From positions 116,853-180,852 of the forward strand of contig NZ_JAHKRA010000007.1 of NCBI RefSeq assembly GCF_019345525.1: DNA of 64,000 bases. The letters run 5' to 3'. The first letter of the stretch is position 1, and each line of letters starts with the position of its first letter. Origin of the DNA: Flavobacterium sp. NKUCC04_CG (lineage in GTDB: Bacteria > Bacteroidota > Bacteroidia > Flavobacteriales > Flavobacteriaceae). The notes below the pieces were generated by a model. It saw nothing but the letters and a program-made list of their open reading frames with translations. It did no database searches and was not told the origin of the DNA. Of the stretch, positions 17,556 through 27,307 are shown one piece after another. The position numbers were made by a program, and so were the translations under genes.

Positions 17556-18287
17556 TTATTGATAAAAAGATGGTAGTTCTTCTGGAAATTCCATCAAGAG
17601 TAGTTGCGTATTTTCTTGGGCAATGATTTCAAATTTTTCCGTATCGGTAAAACCTATAGCATCTCTGCGATTGAGCTTTTGACCGTTGATTTCCAGAGAG
17701 CCAGAGATGACAAAAACGAAAAGGGCGTTAGCTGCTTTTTGCAATTGGTATTCCAATTTCTTTCCCGCATCCAAGTCGCTGAGGTAAAACCAGGCATCTT
17801 GATGAATCCAAACGGCATTTTCTGTTGGATTGGGAGTCAATACAGTTAATAACTGATTGTGCATAGCGCTTTTGTCCATCGTTTTTTGCTCGTATCGAGG
17901 TGTTACATTAAGTGTTTTGGGAAACAACCATAACTGTAAAATCTCTACGGGTTTGTCATCGTTGGCATTGTATTCACTATGCTCAATACCCGTACCTGCA
18001 CTCATCACTTGGATGTCACCTTGGCGGATAATGGTGCCGTTACCCATACTGTCCTTATGGGCTAAATCGCCGGATAAGGGGATGGTGATGATCTCCATGT
18101 TTTGATGGGGATGCGTACCGAAACCCATACCAGAATCGATAAAATCATCGTTAAAAACGCGTAATACGCCAAAGTGAATACGTTCGGAATTGCGGTAATT
18201 GGCAAAACTGAAGGTATGATGAGATTTTAGCCAGCCGTGATCGGCATAACCTCTTGAGGAATCTGAAAATAAAATAAAATTGCTCAT
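17556..18287 (-). CDS. Pirin-family protein (YhhW-like)
   Basis: A bicupin of 243 residues. The N-terminal pirin region has the metal ligands in FGTHPHQNMEIITIPLSG and EHSEYN, where His and Glu residues hold iron. The motif GDIQVMSAGTGIEHSE is typical. Some members oxidise quercetin; others act in regulation, so the substrate is open. It is the first gene of a two-gene unit with the YceI protein. A -7-like box (TATATTTG on the minus strand) lies about 80 bases upstream. Confidence 0.92.
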   Translation of the reverse strand: MSNFILFSDSSRGYADHGWLKSHHTFSFANYRNSERIHFGVLRVFNDDFIDSGMGFGTHPHQNMEIITIPLSGDLAHKDSMGNGTIIRQGDIQVMSAGTGIEHSEYNANDDKPVEILQLWLFPKTLNVTPRYEQKTMDKSAMHNQLLTVLTPNPTENAVWIHQDAWFYLSDLDAGKKLEYQLQKAANALFVFVISGSLEINGQKLNRRDAIGFTDTEKFEIIAQENTQLLLMEFPEELPSFYQ

Positions 18288-18368
18288 ATACTTTGTTATT
18301 TAAATATAGTGATATAATCTTAAAAAATTAAATATTTATAATCTATATCCGTATTTATTATTATATAA

Positions 18369-18376
18369 CAAATATA
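18369..18376 (-). promoter_or_regulatory. Possible -7 box for the pirin/YceI operon
   Basis: TATATTTG on the minus strand fits TAnnTTTG. No clear -33 TTG is seen, and the leader would be about 75 bases long. Confidence 0.35.
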
Positions 18377-18418
18377 TTAAGAATAAGTCTCGATCTACTT
18401 AATGTAGGTTAAGAAATA

Positions 18419-18456
18419 AAACAGGGGTTACCTTTCTGAAAAGATAACCCCTGTTT
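18419..18456 (-). terminator. Terminator of the purT/Crp-type regulator unit
   Basis: Stem AAACAGGGGTTA paired with TAACCCCTGTTT, followed on the minus strand by a T-rich run. Confidence 0.8.
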
Positions 18457-18480
18457 ACGTTAATTATTCCTTATTGAGAA

Positions 18481-19059
18481 TCAGTTGCCTTTTAATAATT
18501 TTCGCTTCATCTTGCTAAAGAACTCGGGTGTGACTCCCAAATACGATGCAATGTGTATTTGCGGTACTTTATCCTTTATAATAGGGTATTTTTCGCAAAA
18601 ACGGTCGTAGCGTTCTTCAGCAGTTAAGCTGAGATTATCGATAATTCTTTGTTGGTTGGCAATTAAAGAATTCTCGATTAAAATTCTAAAGTACCGATCT
18701 ATTTTGGGTATGCGGTCGAATAGGAGTTGTTGATCTTCCTTTCGCAAACACAATACCGTGGTGTTTTCAATGGCTTCTATATACAGTTGTCCGGGTTTAC
18801 CGGATAGGAAACTATACATGTCGGCAATCCACCATCCGGTTGTAGCCAAACTTAAGGTATGCTTAACACCCTGTTCATCGATATTATAACTCTGTAATAT
18901 GCCGTCGATTACAAAAAAGGATTGATGGCATATTTCATTTTCTTTTAATAAGAGTTCCTTCGCTTTAAAGGTTTTTTCAGTGACTTTTGAGCAGAGAAAA
19001 TCTTTTTCCTCCTCGTTTAAATCCACGTGTTTTGCAATACTCTTAAGTAATAATTCCAA
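18481..19059 (-). CDS. Crp/Fnr-family transcriptional regulator
   Basis: A 192-residue regulator with an N-terminal cyclic-nucleotide-binding-type barrel (residues about 10-120, motif SFFVIDGILQSYNIDEQG) and a short C-terminal DNA-binding region (HIASYLGVTPEFFSKMKRKLL). No FNR-type Cys cluster is present. It is a common single-domain-sensor type in Bacteroidota whose ligand is usually unknown. The start codon is TTG at 19059, 11 bases after the purT stop; there is no ATG nearby. Co-transcription with purT is likely. Confidence 0.85.
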   Translation of the reverse strand: MELLLKSIAKHVDLNEEEKDFLCSKVTEKTFKAKELLLKENEICHQSFFVIDGILQSYNIDEQGVKHTLSLATTGWWIADMYSFLSGKPGQLYIEAIENTTVLCLRKEDQQLLFDRIPKIDRYFRILIENSLIANQQRIIDNLSLTAEERYDRFCEKYPIIKDKVPQIHIASYLGVTPEFFSKMKRKLLKGN

Positions 19060-19070
19060 TTTGACTTTAT

Positions 19071-20237
19071 TTAGTTGATGACTTCGATATGATTTTTAAG
19101 TTGTATGGCTCTTTCTACCAAACTTTCTACAGCGGTTTGTGGAGTTCCATAAGTTAAAACGATACCCATTCTGCGGTAGGGTCTCGCAGTAGGTTTTCCG
19201 AAAATTCGAAAATCCGATTGGGGTTCTGCCGCAATATCTTCAAAACCGTGATAAGAAGGATTGTCCGAATGTCCCGTAGCCAGTATAACAGCACTTGCTG
19301 CGGCGCGCTCTAAGGTTATTTCTTTAATGGGCAAACCCAGTATTGCGCGAAGGTGTAATTCAAATTCGTTATAATTTTGAGAGCCTGCAAGAGTTACCAT
19401 GCCCGTATCGTGTGGGCGCGGGGAGAGCTCTGAAAAGACAACACCTTCTTTAGTTATAAAAAATTCTACTCCAAATAATCCAGCGCCACCAAGGGCTTGG
19501 GTTACTTTTTGTGCCATATCCTGTGCCTCTAAAAGTTGGTTTGGAGATAATAGGGCCGGTTGCCAGCTCTCTTGATAATCGCCACGTTCTTGACGATGTC
19601 CAATAGGAGGGCAAAATAGGGTAGGCAGTCCGTGTTGCGTAACGGTTAGTAAGGTAATTTCGGATTCAAAAGCGACAAAGGCTTCCACAATCACTTCAAT
19701 CACATCACCGCGAGAACCTTCAACGGCATAGTCCCATGCTTTTTGGATGTCTTCAGTCTTTTTTATAGTCGATTGTCCTTTTCCCGATGACGACATCAGT
19801 GGTTTTACCACACAAGGCATACCCACTTGTTCTACTGCTTGTAAAAGCTCTTCTCCAGAAGTAGCATAGCGGTAGTCGGCCGTTTTTATGCCAAGGGTTT
19901 TGGAGGCCAGGTCGCGAATCGCTTTGCGATTCATTGTGAAATTGGCTGCTTTTGCAGACGGTACTACGGTAATTCCTTGGGTTTCATAATCGTAAAAACG
20001 CTCGGTTCTAATGGCTTCGATTTCAGGTACTATAAAATCGGGCTGGTGTTTGGCTACAATGCGGTCCAAAGCAGAACCGTCTAGCATATTGATTACTTCA
20101 AAGGTATCTGCTACTTGCATGGCAGGTGCCTTTTCGTAACTGTCTACTGCGATAACATATTGGCCTAGACGTTGTGCTGCAATAGCAAATTCTTTGCCCA
20201 ACTCTCCGGAACCTAATAATAAAATTTTTTTAATCAT
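19071..20237 (-). CDS. purT: Formate-dependent GAR transformylase PurT
   Basis: ATP-grasp enzyme of purine synthesis that makes formyl-GAR from GAR, formate and ATP. The 388-residue length is normal. The N-terminal Rossmann-like part has [21 protein letters not shown], and the ATP-grasp part has [17 protein letters not shown] and [29 protein letters not shown], including the metal-binding Glu residues. The gene is followed by a Crp-type regulator. A -7-like box lies about 100 bases upstream. Confidence 0.95.
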   Translation of the reverse strand: MIKKILLLGSGELGKEFAIAAQRLGQYVIAVDSYEKAPAMQVADTFEVINMLDGSALDRIVAKHQPDFIVPEIEAIRTERFYDYETQGITVVPSAKAANFTMNRKAIRDLASKTLGIKTADYRYATSGEELLQAVEQVGMPCVVKPLMSSSGKGQSTIKKTEDIQKAWDYAVEGSRGDVIEVIVEAFVAFESEITLLTVTQHGLPTLFCPPIGHRQERGDYQESWQPALLSPNQLLEAQDMAQKVTQALGGAGLFGVEFFITKEGVVFSELSPRPHDTGMVTLAGSQNYNEFELHLRAILGLPIKEITLERAAASAVILATGHSDNPSYHGFEDIAAEPQSDFRIFGKPTARPYRRMGIVLTYGTPQTAVESLVERAIQLKNHIEVIN

Positions 20238-20334
20238 GGTGGTGTAATAAATAGTAGTTTATCGATGCTATGGTTGTTCGGAGAACAACTGATGTTATGT
20301 TCCTTAGCATTATACATCAGCTTTTCGACGATTT

Positions 20335-20342
20335 CAAATATA
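20335..20342 (-). promoter_or_regulatory. Possible -7 box (TATATTTG) upstream of purT
   Basis: Fits TAnnTTTG on the minus strand. It sits about 98 bases before the purT start, just beyond the terminator of the upstream gene. Confidence 0.35.
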
Positions 20343-20346
20343 CAAA

Positions 20347-20370
20347 AAAACCTCACTAGAGTGAGGTTTT
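20347..20370 (-). terminator. Terminator of the aspartate aminotransferase gene
   Basis: Stem AAAACCTCAC / GTGAGGTTTT with loop TAGA, directly after the stop codon. Confidence 0.85.
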
Positions 20371-20375
20371 AAGTA

Positions 20376-21569
20376 TTAGTTCGTCAAGGTATCTTTAATT
20401 CGCTTCAGCGCTTCAGTCAACATATCTTCACTAGTAGCATATGAAATTCGAATGCAGTTTGGATTTCCAAAGGCTTCTCCAGTGACAGTAGCTACATGTG
20501 CTTTGTCTAAAAGTAAGAAAGAAAAGTCGTCGGCGTTTTTAATTTCGATTCCTTGGATGGTTTTTCCAAAGTAATAGGATACATCGGGAAATACATAAAA
20601 AGCACCTTCCGGAATATTTATTTTTAAATGAGGAATTTCTCTAATTAAACCAACCACTAAATCGCGGCGGTTTCTAAAAGCTTGTACCATTTCGCTGAGA
20701 ACAGCAGGGTCGGCTTCTACTGCAGTAATCGTTGCTCTTTGTGCTATAGTATTGGCACCACTGGTCACTTGGCCCTGCATTTTTGTACAGGCCTTAGCTA
20801 TAAATTCAGGTGCACCTATATATCCGATTCTCCATCCTGTCATTGCAAATGCTTTGGCAACACCATTAACGGTAATGGTACGCTCAATCATATTTCCAAT
20901 AGAGGCTATACTGCAATGTTTGTCAGAAAAATTAATGTGTTCGTATATTTCATCGGAAACTACAAAAATATGGGGGTGTTGGTCCAAAACTGCAACCAAT
21001 GCTTTTAGTTCCAATTCGCTATAAACCGATCCACTTGGGTTACAAGGAGAACTAAACCACATCATTTTGGTTTTGTCTGTGATTACCGCTTCCAGTTGTT
21101 GAGGAGTCATTTTAAAATCGTTTTCTATGGAGGTGGGAACCTCTATAGGAATTCCGCCCGACATCTTAATGATTTCGGCATAACTAACCCAATATGGCGC
21201 AGGCAAAATAACCTCGTCTCCTGGATTAATCATTACCTGACCGATATTGTACAACGATTGTTTGGCTCCGGTTGAAACTACAATTTGATTGGGTGTATAG
21301 GTAAGTTTATTATCTCTTTTGAATTTATGACAAATCGCTTCTTTAAGTTCAACATAACCGTCAACAGGAGGGTAGGAACTGTAGTTGTCGTGAATAGCTT
21401 GAATAGCAGCTTCTTTGATAAAATCAGGTGTGTTGAAATCAGGCTCGCCTAGACTCAAACTGATGATGTCAATTCCTTGCGCTTTCAGTTCTCTTGCCTT
21501 CGCTGCCATTGCCAAGGTTTGAGAAGTGGACAAGCTGTTTATTCGGTCTGATAATAAATTTGTGCTCAT
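20376..21569 (-). CDS. Aspartate aminotransferase (class I/II)
   Basis: PLP-dependent transaminase of 397 residues that moves amino groups between aspartate and 2-oxoglutarate. The family motifs are plain: SLGEPDFNTP near the N-terminus, NPSGSVYSE for cofactor contacts, and the PLP-lysine region TVNGVAKAFAMTGWRIGYIG. The length is standard. It is transcribed away from rsmG; both promoters share a 94-base gap. Aromatic or alanine aminotransferase activity is possible within this class. Confidence 0.92.
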   Translation of the reverse strand: MSTNLLSDRINSLSTSQTLAMAAKARELKAQGIDIISLSLGEPDFNTPDFIKEAAIQAIHDNYSSYPPVDGYVELKEAICHKFKRDNKLTYTPNQIVVSTGAKQSLYNIGQVMINPGDEVILPAPYWVSYAEIIKMSGGIPIEVPTSIENDFKMTPQQLEAVITDKTKMMWFSSPCNPSGSVYSELELKALVAVLDQHPHIFVVSDEIYEHINFSDKHCSIASIGNMIERTITVNGVAKAFAMTGWRIGYIGAPEFIAKACTKMQGQVTSGANTIAQRATITAVEADPAVLSEMVQAFRNRRDLVVGLIREIPHLKINIPEGAFYVFPDVSYYFGKTIQGIEIKNADDFSFLLLDKAHVATVTGEAFGNPNCIRISYATSEDMLTEALKRIKDTLTN

Positions 21570-21595
21570 TTGGAATGAAAATTAATAATAATGAT

Positions 21596-21603
21596 CAAAG
21601 GTA
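21596..21603 (-). promoter_or_regulatory. -7 box (TACCTTTG) of the aminotransferase gene
   Basis: Matches TAnnTTTG on the minus strand, 27 bases before the ATG. Confidence 0.5.
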
Positions 21604-21658
21604 ATTATTATAAAAGAGATAATAGAAGGGAATAAAACTTTTTCCACTGTAAAATGTT

Positions 21659-21666
21659 TACTTTTG
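21659..21666 (+). promoter_or_regulatory. -7 box (TACTTTTG) of rsmG
   Basis: Matches TAnnTTTG 16 bases before the ATG at 21682. It overlaps a TTG codon at 21664 and so excludes that codon as the start. Confidence 0.55.
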
Positions 21667-21681
21667 CTAAAATTTTTGACC

Positions 21682-22311
21682 ATGGAAGACATCCTAAAAT
21701 ATTTCCCCGATTTAACCGCAGAACAGATTGCTCAGTTCCAACAATTGGAGGAATTATATATCGATTGGAATGCTAAAATTAATGTTATTTCGAGAAAAGA
21801 TATCCAAGAATTGTATCTGAAACACATACTACATTCTTTGGGTATTGCTAAGGTGATGTCGTTTTTGCCGGACTCTGATATTTTAGACGTTGGTACTGGG
21901 GGTGGATTTCCCGGTATTCCATTGGCGATTTTATTCCCTGAATCGCGATTTTATTTAATTGACGTTATCGCGAAAAAAATTAAAGTAGTCAATGAAGTCG
22001 TTACGGCTTTAGGACTTAAAAACGTAAAAGCCGAGCAAAAACGTGCCGAATTGGTAGAGGAAAAATTCGATTTTATTGTGAGCCGTGCTGTAACTAACAT
22101 GCCTGATTTTGTAAATTGGATTCGCTATAAAACCAAAAAAGACAATCTCCATGATTTAGATAATGGTATTCTCTATCTCAAAGGAGGTGACCTGACTGAA
22201 GAATTAAAAGATTATCCTAGAGCTGTAGAATTCCCTATTGCCGATATCTTTGACAATGAATTTTTCGAAACTAAAAAAGTGGTTTATTTGCCGTTGAAAT
22301 ACAGAGGTTAA
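21682..22311 (+). CDS. rsmG: 16S rRNA (guanine527-N7)-methyltransferase RsmG
   Basis: SAM-dependent enzyme that methylates G527 of 16S rRNA. The SAM motif is ILDVGTGGGFPGIPLAILFP, and LIDVIAKKIKVVNEV follows, as in GidB/RsmG. The 209 residues from the ATG at 21682 are the normal size. A TTG six codons earlier lies inside the -7 box and is rejected. It diverges from the aminotransferase gene, an arrangement common in flavobacteria. Confidence 0.95.
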   Translation: MEDILKYFPDLTAEQIAQFQQLEELYIDWNAKINVISRKDIQELYLKHILHSLGIAKVMSFLPDSDILDVGTGGGFPGIPLAILFPESRFYLIDVIAKKIKVVNEVVTALGLKNVKAEQKRAELVEEKFDFIVSRAVTNMPDFVNWIRYKTKKDNLHDLDNGILYLKGGDLTEELKDYPRAVEFPIADIFDNEFFETKKVVYLPLKYRG

Positions 22312-22374
22312 TAACCGCTTTCACTATTTTATATATACCGTTCCCTCCTTTGTAGGCGGGGCCTTCGTTGATGC

Positions 22375-22593
22375 CTATTTGAGATATTCGATAAGGATTA
22401 TGACGGCAATAACAATCGCTGTAATAACCAAAAAAGGGGTGGCATTTGCAAGGTTTATAGTCCAGCCCATCACCGGTATTCTCTTGGGGACGAAGATGCG
22501 TTTATCCTCGTGATTGTAATAGAAAATTCCCCATATCCAATTGGAGGAGTCGTTGTGTCCTTGCTGGTGTTTTCTTCTTCTATCTTCGTTCAT
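22375..22593 (-). CDS. DUF5808-type small membrane protein
   Basis: A 72-residue protein from the ATG at 22593. It has the DUF5808 pattern WIWGIFYYNHEDKRIFVPKR followed by GWTINLANATPF, then one C-terminal membrane helix (FLVITAIVIAVIILIEYL). The longer frame back to 22752 runs across the upstream terminator and is not a real N-terminus. Function is unknown; the family is usually next to or fused with membrane segments. Confidence 0.7.
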   Translation of the reverse strand: MNEDRRRKHQQGHNDSSNWIWGIFYYNHEDKRIFVPKRIPVMGWTINLANATPFLVITAIVIAVIILIEYLK

Positions 22594-22714
22594 CTTTCCG
22601 TTGTTTATATTATAAAAATAAGATTTACAGTTGATTGTTGCAAGGTTTAAAGTATTGTAAATGGAATTTTGCGATTTACAAAACCGCAAAGTTTTCATAC
22701 CTGAAATAAAAAAA

Positions 22715-22764
22715 CTTCTTAAAAAAAATGGTTCTGTATTTAGCAAAACCATTTTTTTAAGAAG
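22715..22764 (-). terminator. Terminator of the BCCT/universal stress protein operon
   Basis: Long stem CTTCTTAAAAAAAATGGTT paired with AACCATTTTTTTAAGAAG, ten bases after the stop of the stress-protein gene. Confidence 0.8.
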
Positions 22765-22773
22765 AAACTAGAT

Positions 22774-23643
22774 TCACTTCACAAAGAGTAAGGCTGTATT
22801 GGTGGACCTTTGAATGATATCATTAGCGACACTGCCTAGAAATAAATCTTTAAAACCAGTTCTACCCTTTACTCCGAGTATCATGATGTTGGCATTTAGA
22901 CGTTCGCTTTGTTCTAAAAGCGATGTAGGGACGCTTTTTTCTCCAGCTGCAATAATTTCGATGTCGGAATAGTTTGCATATTTTTTATCCCAATCATTTT
23001 TGCGTTTGGCAATGTCTAAATCCGTTGCTTCCTTGATACCCTTGGCTGTTATTGTTGGTAAAAAAGCCCAATTGAATTTGGAAATATAAACGGCTTTATG
23101 ATTGATTTTTTGTCCTTTAGCGTTGTTTGTAAATCGATCGGCCCAATTCATGATTGAGGTGGTGTATTTGGAAAAGTCGATCGCATCAATAATTGTGGTC
23201 AACGGACTGCGATAGGTTTCGGGTACCATCAAAATAGCCGAAGGAAAAACGCGAATCAACTTTTGTGCCAGTCCACCATTACCTACAAAACTCTGTTTAT
23301 TGCCCAGCACTAGCAAATCAAAATGTTCGCTTTTAAAGAGATTCATAAAGGCCAGTTCGGAATAGTTTTCCATTTTTACGCGTATTTCAAACTCGTATTC
23401 CGGTTCGGTGTTTTGTATTTGATCTTGCAAGCGCTTGCTGATTTGGTTGGTGATGCGATCGGTGTTTTGTGGTGTTAAAAAGTCTTTGGGCAATTCACCC
23501 ATCTTGAGGTTATGGATAAAAACCACCTTGTCCACAGTCAATATTTTATATAGTATTTTAACGTATTCAATCAAGAACGAATCCATGCTGGATAGATCTA
23601 GACCTATCAATAAATTAAGTTTTTTGTTTTTATCTATAGTCAT
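22774..23643 (-). CDS. Universal stress protein, two Usp domains
   Basis: A 289-residue cytoplasmic protein with tandem Usp domains. The C-terminal one has the ATP-binding signature G-x2-G-x9-GS in GVKGRTGFKDLFLGSVAND near residues 258-276; the N-terminal one is degenerate. It starts in an overlap of one base with the stop of the BCCT transporter gene (TAATG), so translation is coupled. That link suggests the protein senses energy or osmotic state for the transporter, as UspA-transporter pairs do elsewhere, but this is an inference. Confidence 0.9.
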   Translation of the reverse strand: MTIDKNKKLNLLIGLDLSSMDSFLIEYVKILYKILTVDKVVFIHNLKMGELPKDFLTPQNTDRITNQISKRLQDQIQNTEPEYEFEIRVKMENYSELAFMNLFKSEHFDLLVLGNKQSFVGNGGLAQKLIRVFPSAILMVPETYRSPLTTIIDAIDFSKYTTSIMNWADRFTNNAKGQKINHKAVYISKFNWAFLPTITAKGIKEATDLDIAKRKNDWDKKYANYSDIEIIAAGEKSVPTSLLEQSERLNANIMILGVKGRTGFKDLFLGSVANDIIQRSTNTALLFVK

Positions 23644-25238
23644 TATATATCGTTGTTAGTTTGTTCATCAATGAGCTCGCTAATAATATCTTTATAACTG
23701 CGCTCTTGTTTGGATTTTAATTGTTTGTTTTGTCGCTGAAGCTCTTCATTAAGTCCTTTGTGTAGGCTGTAACACATTATAAGTATGATAACAGCAAAGG
23801 GGATACCGGTGATAATCACCGCGGTTTGTAAGGCGTTAAGTCCGCCTCCCCACAGTAAGATGATGGCGATAAAACCCTGTAGGAACGACCAAAATATTCG
23901 CTGCCATACCGGAGTGTACTCAGCATTTCCAGAAGTAATTCCGTTGACTACTAAGGAGCCGGAATCCGATGAGGTAATGAAAAATACGAAAATTAGGATG
24001 AGAGCTAGCACAGATAGAAAGCGCGTGAATGGGAAATTTTCTAGAAACACAAATAGTGCCGTTGACATATCGTCTTTTACTGCGGTGATCATAGTGAGGT
24101 CGCCATCGAGTATAAAGTGTAAAGCGGTTCCGCCAAATACATTCATCCATAAAAGGGTCACTAAGGACGGTATGATTAGTACGCCTAATATAAATTCTTT
24201 TACGGTACGTCCTTTGGAGATGATAGCGATAAAACTACCGACAAAAGGCGACCAAGCAATCCACCAGGCCCAATAAAATATCGTCCAGCGGTTTTGCCAT
24301 CCGCTATTGCTAAAAGTGTCGTTCCACGTACTGATATCTATAAAATTTGCCAGATAAGATCCGGTGTTCTGAATATAACCTTTAAGAATAAACAAGGTCG
24401 GACCGAGTATAAATATCAGCGACATCAATATTAATGCTAAAATCATATTACCGGTACTGAGTAGTTTAACACCGCGATTTAATCCCGACACAACCGATAT
24501 GGTGGCAAAGGATATGACAACCAAAATCATGATGGATTGGATCAGCGGTGAGATTTCCCAACCGAATAAAAAAGTAAAACCTGCACTGATTTGTGTAACG
24601 CCCAATCCGAGCGAGGTGGATAGTCCAAAGATCGTAGCTAATGCGGAAAGTATATCAATGCTGTGTCCGCGCCATCCGTGTATTTTCTCGCCCCAAAACG
24701 GATAGAACAAGGATCGGAACGACATGGGGAGGTTTCTGTTAAACGAGAAAAAAGCTAGGGCTAAACCGACGATGGCATAAATCGCCCAGGCGTGAAAACC
24801 CCAATGGAGGCTGGTGAAGTTCATTGCTTGAATAGCGGTTTGCACGGCATCACCCGCTGGGCGAGGGGCATCACTAAAATGCGATACGGGTTCGGCCACA
24901 CTGTAGAACATGATTCCGATTCCCATCCCCGCGCTAAACAACATGGTAAACCACGAAGCGGTGGTGAATTCGGGTTCTGCCTGATCTCCTCCCAAACGTA
25001 TTTTTCCAAATTTGCTAAAGGCGAGATAAATGCAGAATATCAATATAATATTTACGGCAATGACTAGGAACCAACCGAGATTTTCCGTTATCGAAAGTTG
25101 GGTTTTGGCAAACCATTGATCGATGGATTTTGAGAATAATAAACAAAGGGCTAAACTGATCGTGATCAGAATAATTGTGGTGAAAAAAACCGGCGGATTG
25201 ACGACTAGTTTTTTGTTTTCGATGAGTTTTTTTAACAA
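23643..25238 (-). CDS. BCCT-family betaine/choline transporter
   Basis: Inner-membrane protein of 531 residues with 12 predicted helices. The Gly-rich helix reads [16 protein letters not shown], close to the sodium-coupled BetP form, and the family box is [17 protein letters not shown]. The last ~40 residues are charged ([19 protein letters not shown]), like the osmosensing tail of BetP. It probably imports glycine betaine with sodium as an osmolyte. The start is TTG at 25238, with no ATG nearby. It overlaps the universal stress protein gene by one base. Confidence 0.9.
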   Translation of the reverse strand: MLKKLIENKKLVVNPPVFFTTIILITISLALCLLFSKSIDQWFAKTQLSITENLGWFLVIAVNIILIFCIYLAFSKFGKIRLGGDQAEPEFTTASWFTMLFSAGMGIGIMFYSVAEPVSHFSDAPRPAGDAVQTAIQAMNFTSLHWGFHAWAIYAIVGLALAFFSFNRNLPMSFRSLFYPFWGEKIHGWRGHSIDILSALATIFGLSTSLGLGVTQISAGFTFLFGWEISPLIQSIMILVVISFATISVVSGLNRGVKLLSTGNMILALILMSLIFILGPTLFILKGYIQNTGSYLANFIDISTWNDTFSNSGWQNRWTIFYWAWWIAWSPFVGSFIAIISKGRTVKEFILGVLIIPSLVTLLWMNVFGGTALHFILDGDLTMITAVKDDMSTALFVFLENFPFTRFLSVLALILIFVFFITSSDSGSLVVNGITSGNAEYTPVWQRIFWSFLQGFIAIILLWGGGLNALQTAVIITGIPFAVIILIMCYSLHKGLNEELQRQNKQLKSKQERSYKDIISELIDEQTNNDI

Positions 25239-25569
25239 GAGTTATATTTTTAAAGATTAAACGATATAACCCAGTACTTTTAATTTCTCGGGTTTATGTG
25301 TGGTTTTTTATGTAAATTACTGAAAAAACAGCACATATGTGTTAATTAAAAGGAGAAATAAATAAAATAGCTTTTTCGACGGCAATTATGAATCATATTG
25401 CGGTGATAAAAAAGTACTGAATAATTGGTGAATACGCATTAACGGATCGTTTGTTGGAAACAAACATTAGGAAGTTAAGGCGGTGTAAAATCGACGCTAA
25501 ATAACCAATAGGGTCTGAGTAATTTATAAAAGATAACAGCCAGTTATTAGCTGGCTGTTAAGGAAAAGT
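25239..25569. other. Intergenic region between BCCT and pruA
   Basis: It contains an inverted repeat GTTTGTT-GGA-AACAAAC at 25449-25465 that could be an operator, and a terminator at its right end. No TAnnTTTG box for the transporter is visible. Confidence 0.5.
25534..25560 (-). terminator. Terminator of pruA
   Basis: Stem TAACAGCCAG / CTGGCTGTTA with a seven-base loop, ten bases after the stop. Confidence 0.75.
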
Positions 25570-27195
25570 TTATCCTAAAAACGGATATTTATAGTCAGTT
25601 GCTGGGATAAAAGTCTCTTTGATTGTTCTAGGAGATACCCAACGTATTAGATTTAAAATAGATCCAGCTTTATCATTGGTTCCCGAAGCTCTTGCTCCAC
25701 CAAAAGGCTGTTGTCCAACTACGGCACCAGTAGGTTTGTCGTTGATGTAGAAGTTTCCTGCTGCATTGCTCAAGGCTTTAGTAGCCTGAACGATTGCATA
25801 ACGATCTTGACTAAAAATCGCTCCTGTCAAGGCATAAGCAGAAGTACTGTCTACTAATTTAAGGGTTTCTTCCCATTTCGCATCTTCGTAAACATAGATG
25901 GTTAATACCGGTCCGAAAAGCTCAGTTTTTAAAGTTTCGTACTGTGGGTTAGTAGTCAAAATTACAGTTGGTTCAATAAAGTATCCAACAGATTTGTCAT
26001 ACTTACCTCCTAAGATTACTTCGGCATCGCTGTCTTTCTTAGCTTGTTCGATAAACGAAGCCAATTTGTCGAAAGAGCTTTCTGAGATTACTGAAGAGAC
26101 AAAATTAGTTGGATCTTGTGGTGTTCCCATTTTGATGGTAGCCAAGTCCTGAGTCATTTTTTCTTTTACAGCACCCCATAGTGAAGCTGGAATATACGCT
26201 CTTGAAGCGGCAGAACATTTTTGTCCTTGGTATTCAAAAGAACCTCTTGTTAGTGCTACAGCTACTTCGATTGGATCAGAAGAAGGGTGTGCTACTACGA
26301 AGTCTTTACCACCCGTTTCTCCAACGATTCTTGGGTATGTTTTGTAGTTGTTGATGTTTTGTCCAATTTTAGTCCACATACTGTTGAAAACAGAAGTTGA
26401 ACCGGTAAAGTGGATACCAGCAAAATCAGGGCTAGCTAATAAAGTATCCGTAATCATTGCTGAATCACCGTAAATCACGTTGATTACTCCGTCTGGAAGA
26501 CCAGCTTTTTTGAAAACTTCAACGATTACATTCGCAGAGAAAATTTGAGTTGCGCTTGGTTTCCAAACAACAACATTCCCCATCATCGCTACAGATGCAG
26601 GTAAGTTACCTGAAATAGCAGTAAAGTTAAAAGGTGTAATAGCATATACAAACCCTTCCAATGGACGGTGCTCTAAACGGTTCCAAACGCCATCGGTAGA
26701 AGTAGGTTGTTCCGAATAAATCTGAGTCATAAATTCCACGTTAAAACGCAAGAAGTCAATAAACTCACAAGCCGCGTCAATCTCCGCTTGGTGCATCGTT
26801 TTTGCCTGAGCAATCATCGTAGCAGCATTGATTTTTGCGCGGTATGGACCAGCAAGTAATTCAGCAGCTTTTAAGAAGATTGAAGCACGGTGCTCCCAAG
26901 GCATTTCAGACCAATTTTTACGCGCTTCTAAAGCAGTAGAAATCGCTTTTTCTACATGGCTTTTTTCAGCTAAATGGTATTGACCTAAAAGGTGCTTATG
27001 ATCGAAGGGTGGGTGAAGTGTTTTGGTTTTGCCCGTTTTGATTTGTTCACTACCTATAAATAGAGGAATATCTACCTGTTGGTTGTATTGTTCCGTGAAT
27101 GATTCTAAAACAGCATCTCTTTCTTTAGTTCCTGGAGCATATGATTTAACGGGTTCGTTAAATGCTTTTGGAACATTATAAATTCCTTTAGGCAT
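25570..27195 (-). CDS. pruA: L-glutamate gamma-semialdehyde dehydrogenase
   Basis: NAD-dependent aldehyde dehydrogenase of proline breakdown, which oxidises glutamate semialdehyde (from 1-pyrroline-5-carboxylate) to glutamate. The 541-residue protein has the catalytic motifs GETGGKD, with the general-base Glu, and GQKCSAASR, with the nucleophile Cys. The opening (GIYNVPKAFNEPVKSYAPGT) and the length match the stand-alone form of Bacteroidota and mammals rather than the PutA fusion. No proline dehydrogenase gene is adjacent. A -7 box lies 38 bases upstream. Confidence 0.95.
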   Translation of the reverse strand: MPKGIYNVPKAFNEPVKSYAPGTKERDAVLESFTEQYNQQVDIPLFIGSEQIKTGKTKTLHPPFDHKHLLGQYHLAEKSHVEKAISTALEARKNWSEMPWEHRASIFLKAAELLAGPYRAKINAATMIAQAKTMHQAEIDAACEFIDFLRFNVEFMTQIYSEQPTSTDGVWNRLEHRPLEGFVYAITPFNFTAISGNLPASVAMMGNVVVWKPSATQIFSANVIVEVFKKAGLPDGVINVIYGDSAMITDTLLASPDFAGIHFTGSTSVFNSMWTKIGQNINNYKTYPRIVGETGGKDFVVAHPSSDPIEVAVALTRGSFEYQGQKCSAASRAYIPASLWGAVKEKMTQDLATIKMGTPQDPTNFVSSVISESSFDKLASFIEQAKKDSDAEVILGGKYDKSVGYFIEPTVILTTNPQYETLKTELFGPVLTIYVYEDAKWEETLKLVDSTSAYALTGAIFSQDRYAIVQATKALSNAAGNFYINDKPTGAVVGQQPFGGARASGTNDKAGSILNLIRWVSPRTIKETFIPATDYKYPFLG

Positions 27196-27232
27196 ATGAT
27201 AATAAATTTAATAGTATTAATAATATAGAATG

Positions 27233-27240
27233 CAAAGGTA
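27233..27240 (-). promoter_or_regulatory. -7 box (TACCTTTG) of pruA
   Basis: Fits TAnnTTTG on the minus strand, 38 bases before the ATG. Confidence 0.5.
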
Positions 27241-27307
27241 CGGATTTTAACTCAAAGCAGCCGTTATTCTACCGTAAATTACCAAAACCATAGGTGGTTG
27301 AAAAGGC

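Noticed and set aside
22594..22752. Longer N-terminus for the DUF5808 protein
   Set aside because: The extension crosses a terminator and its sequence has no match to the family; the ATG at 22593 is a better start.
23785..24276. 163-residue plus-strand gene within the BCCT transporter gene
   Set aside because: It is a shadow frame opposite a well supported membrane-protein gene.
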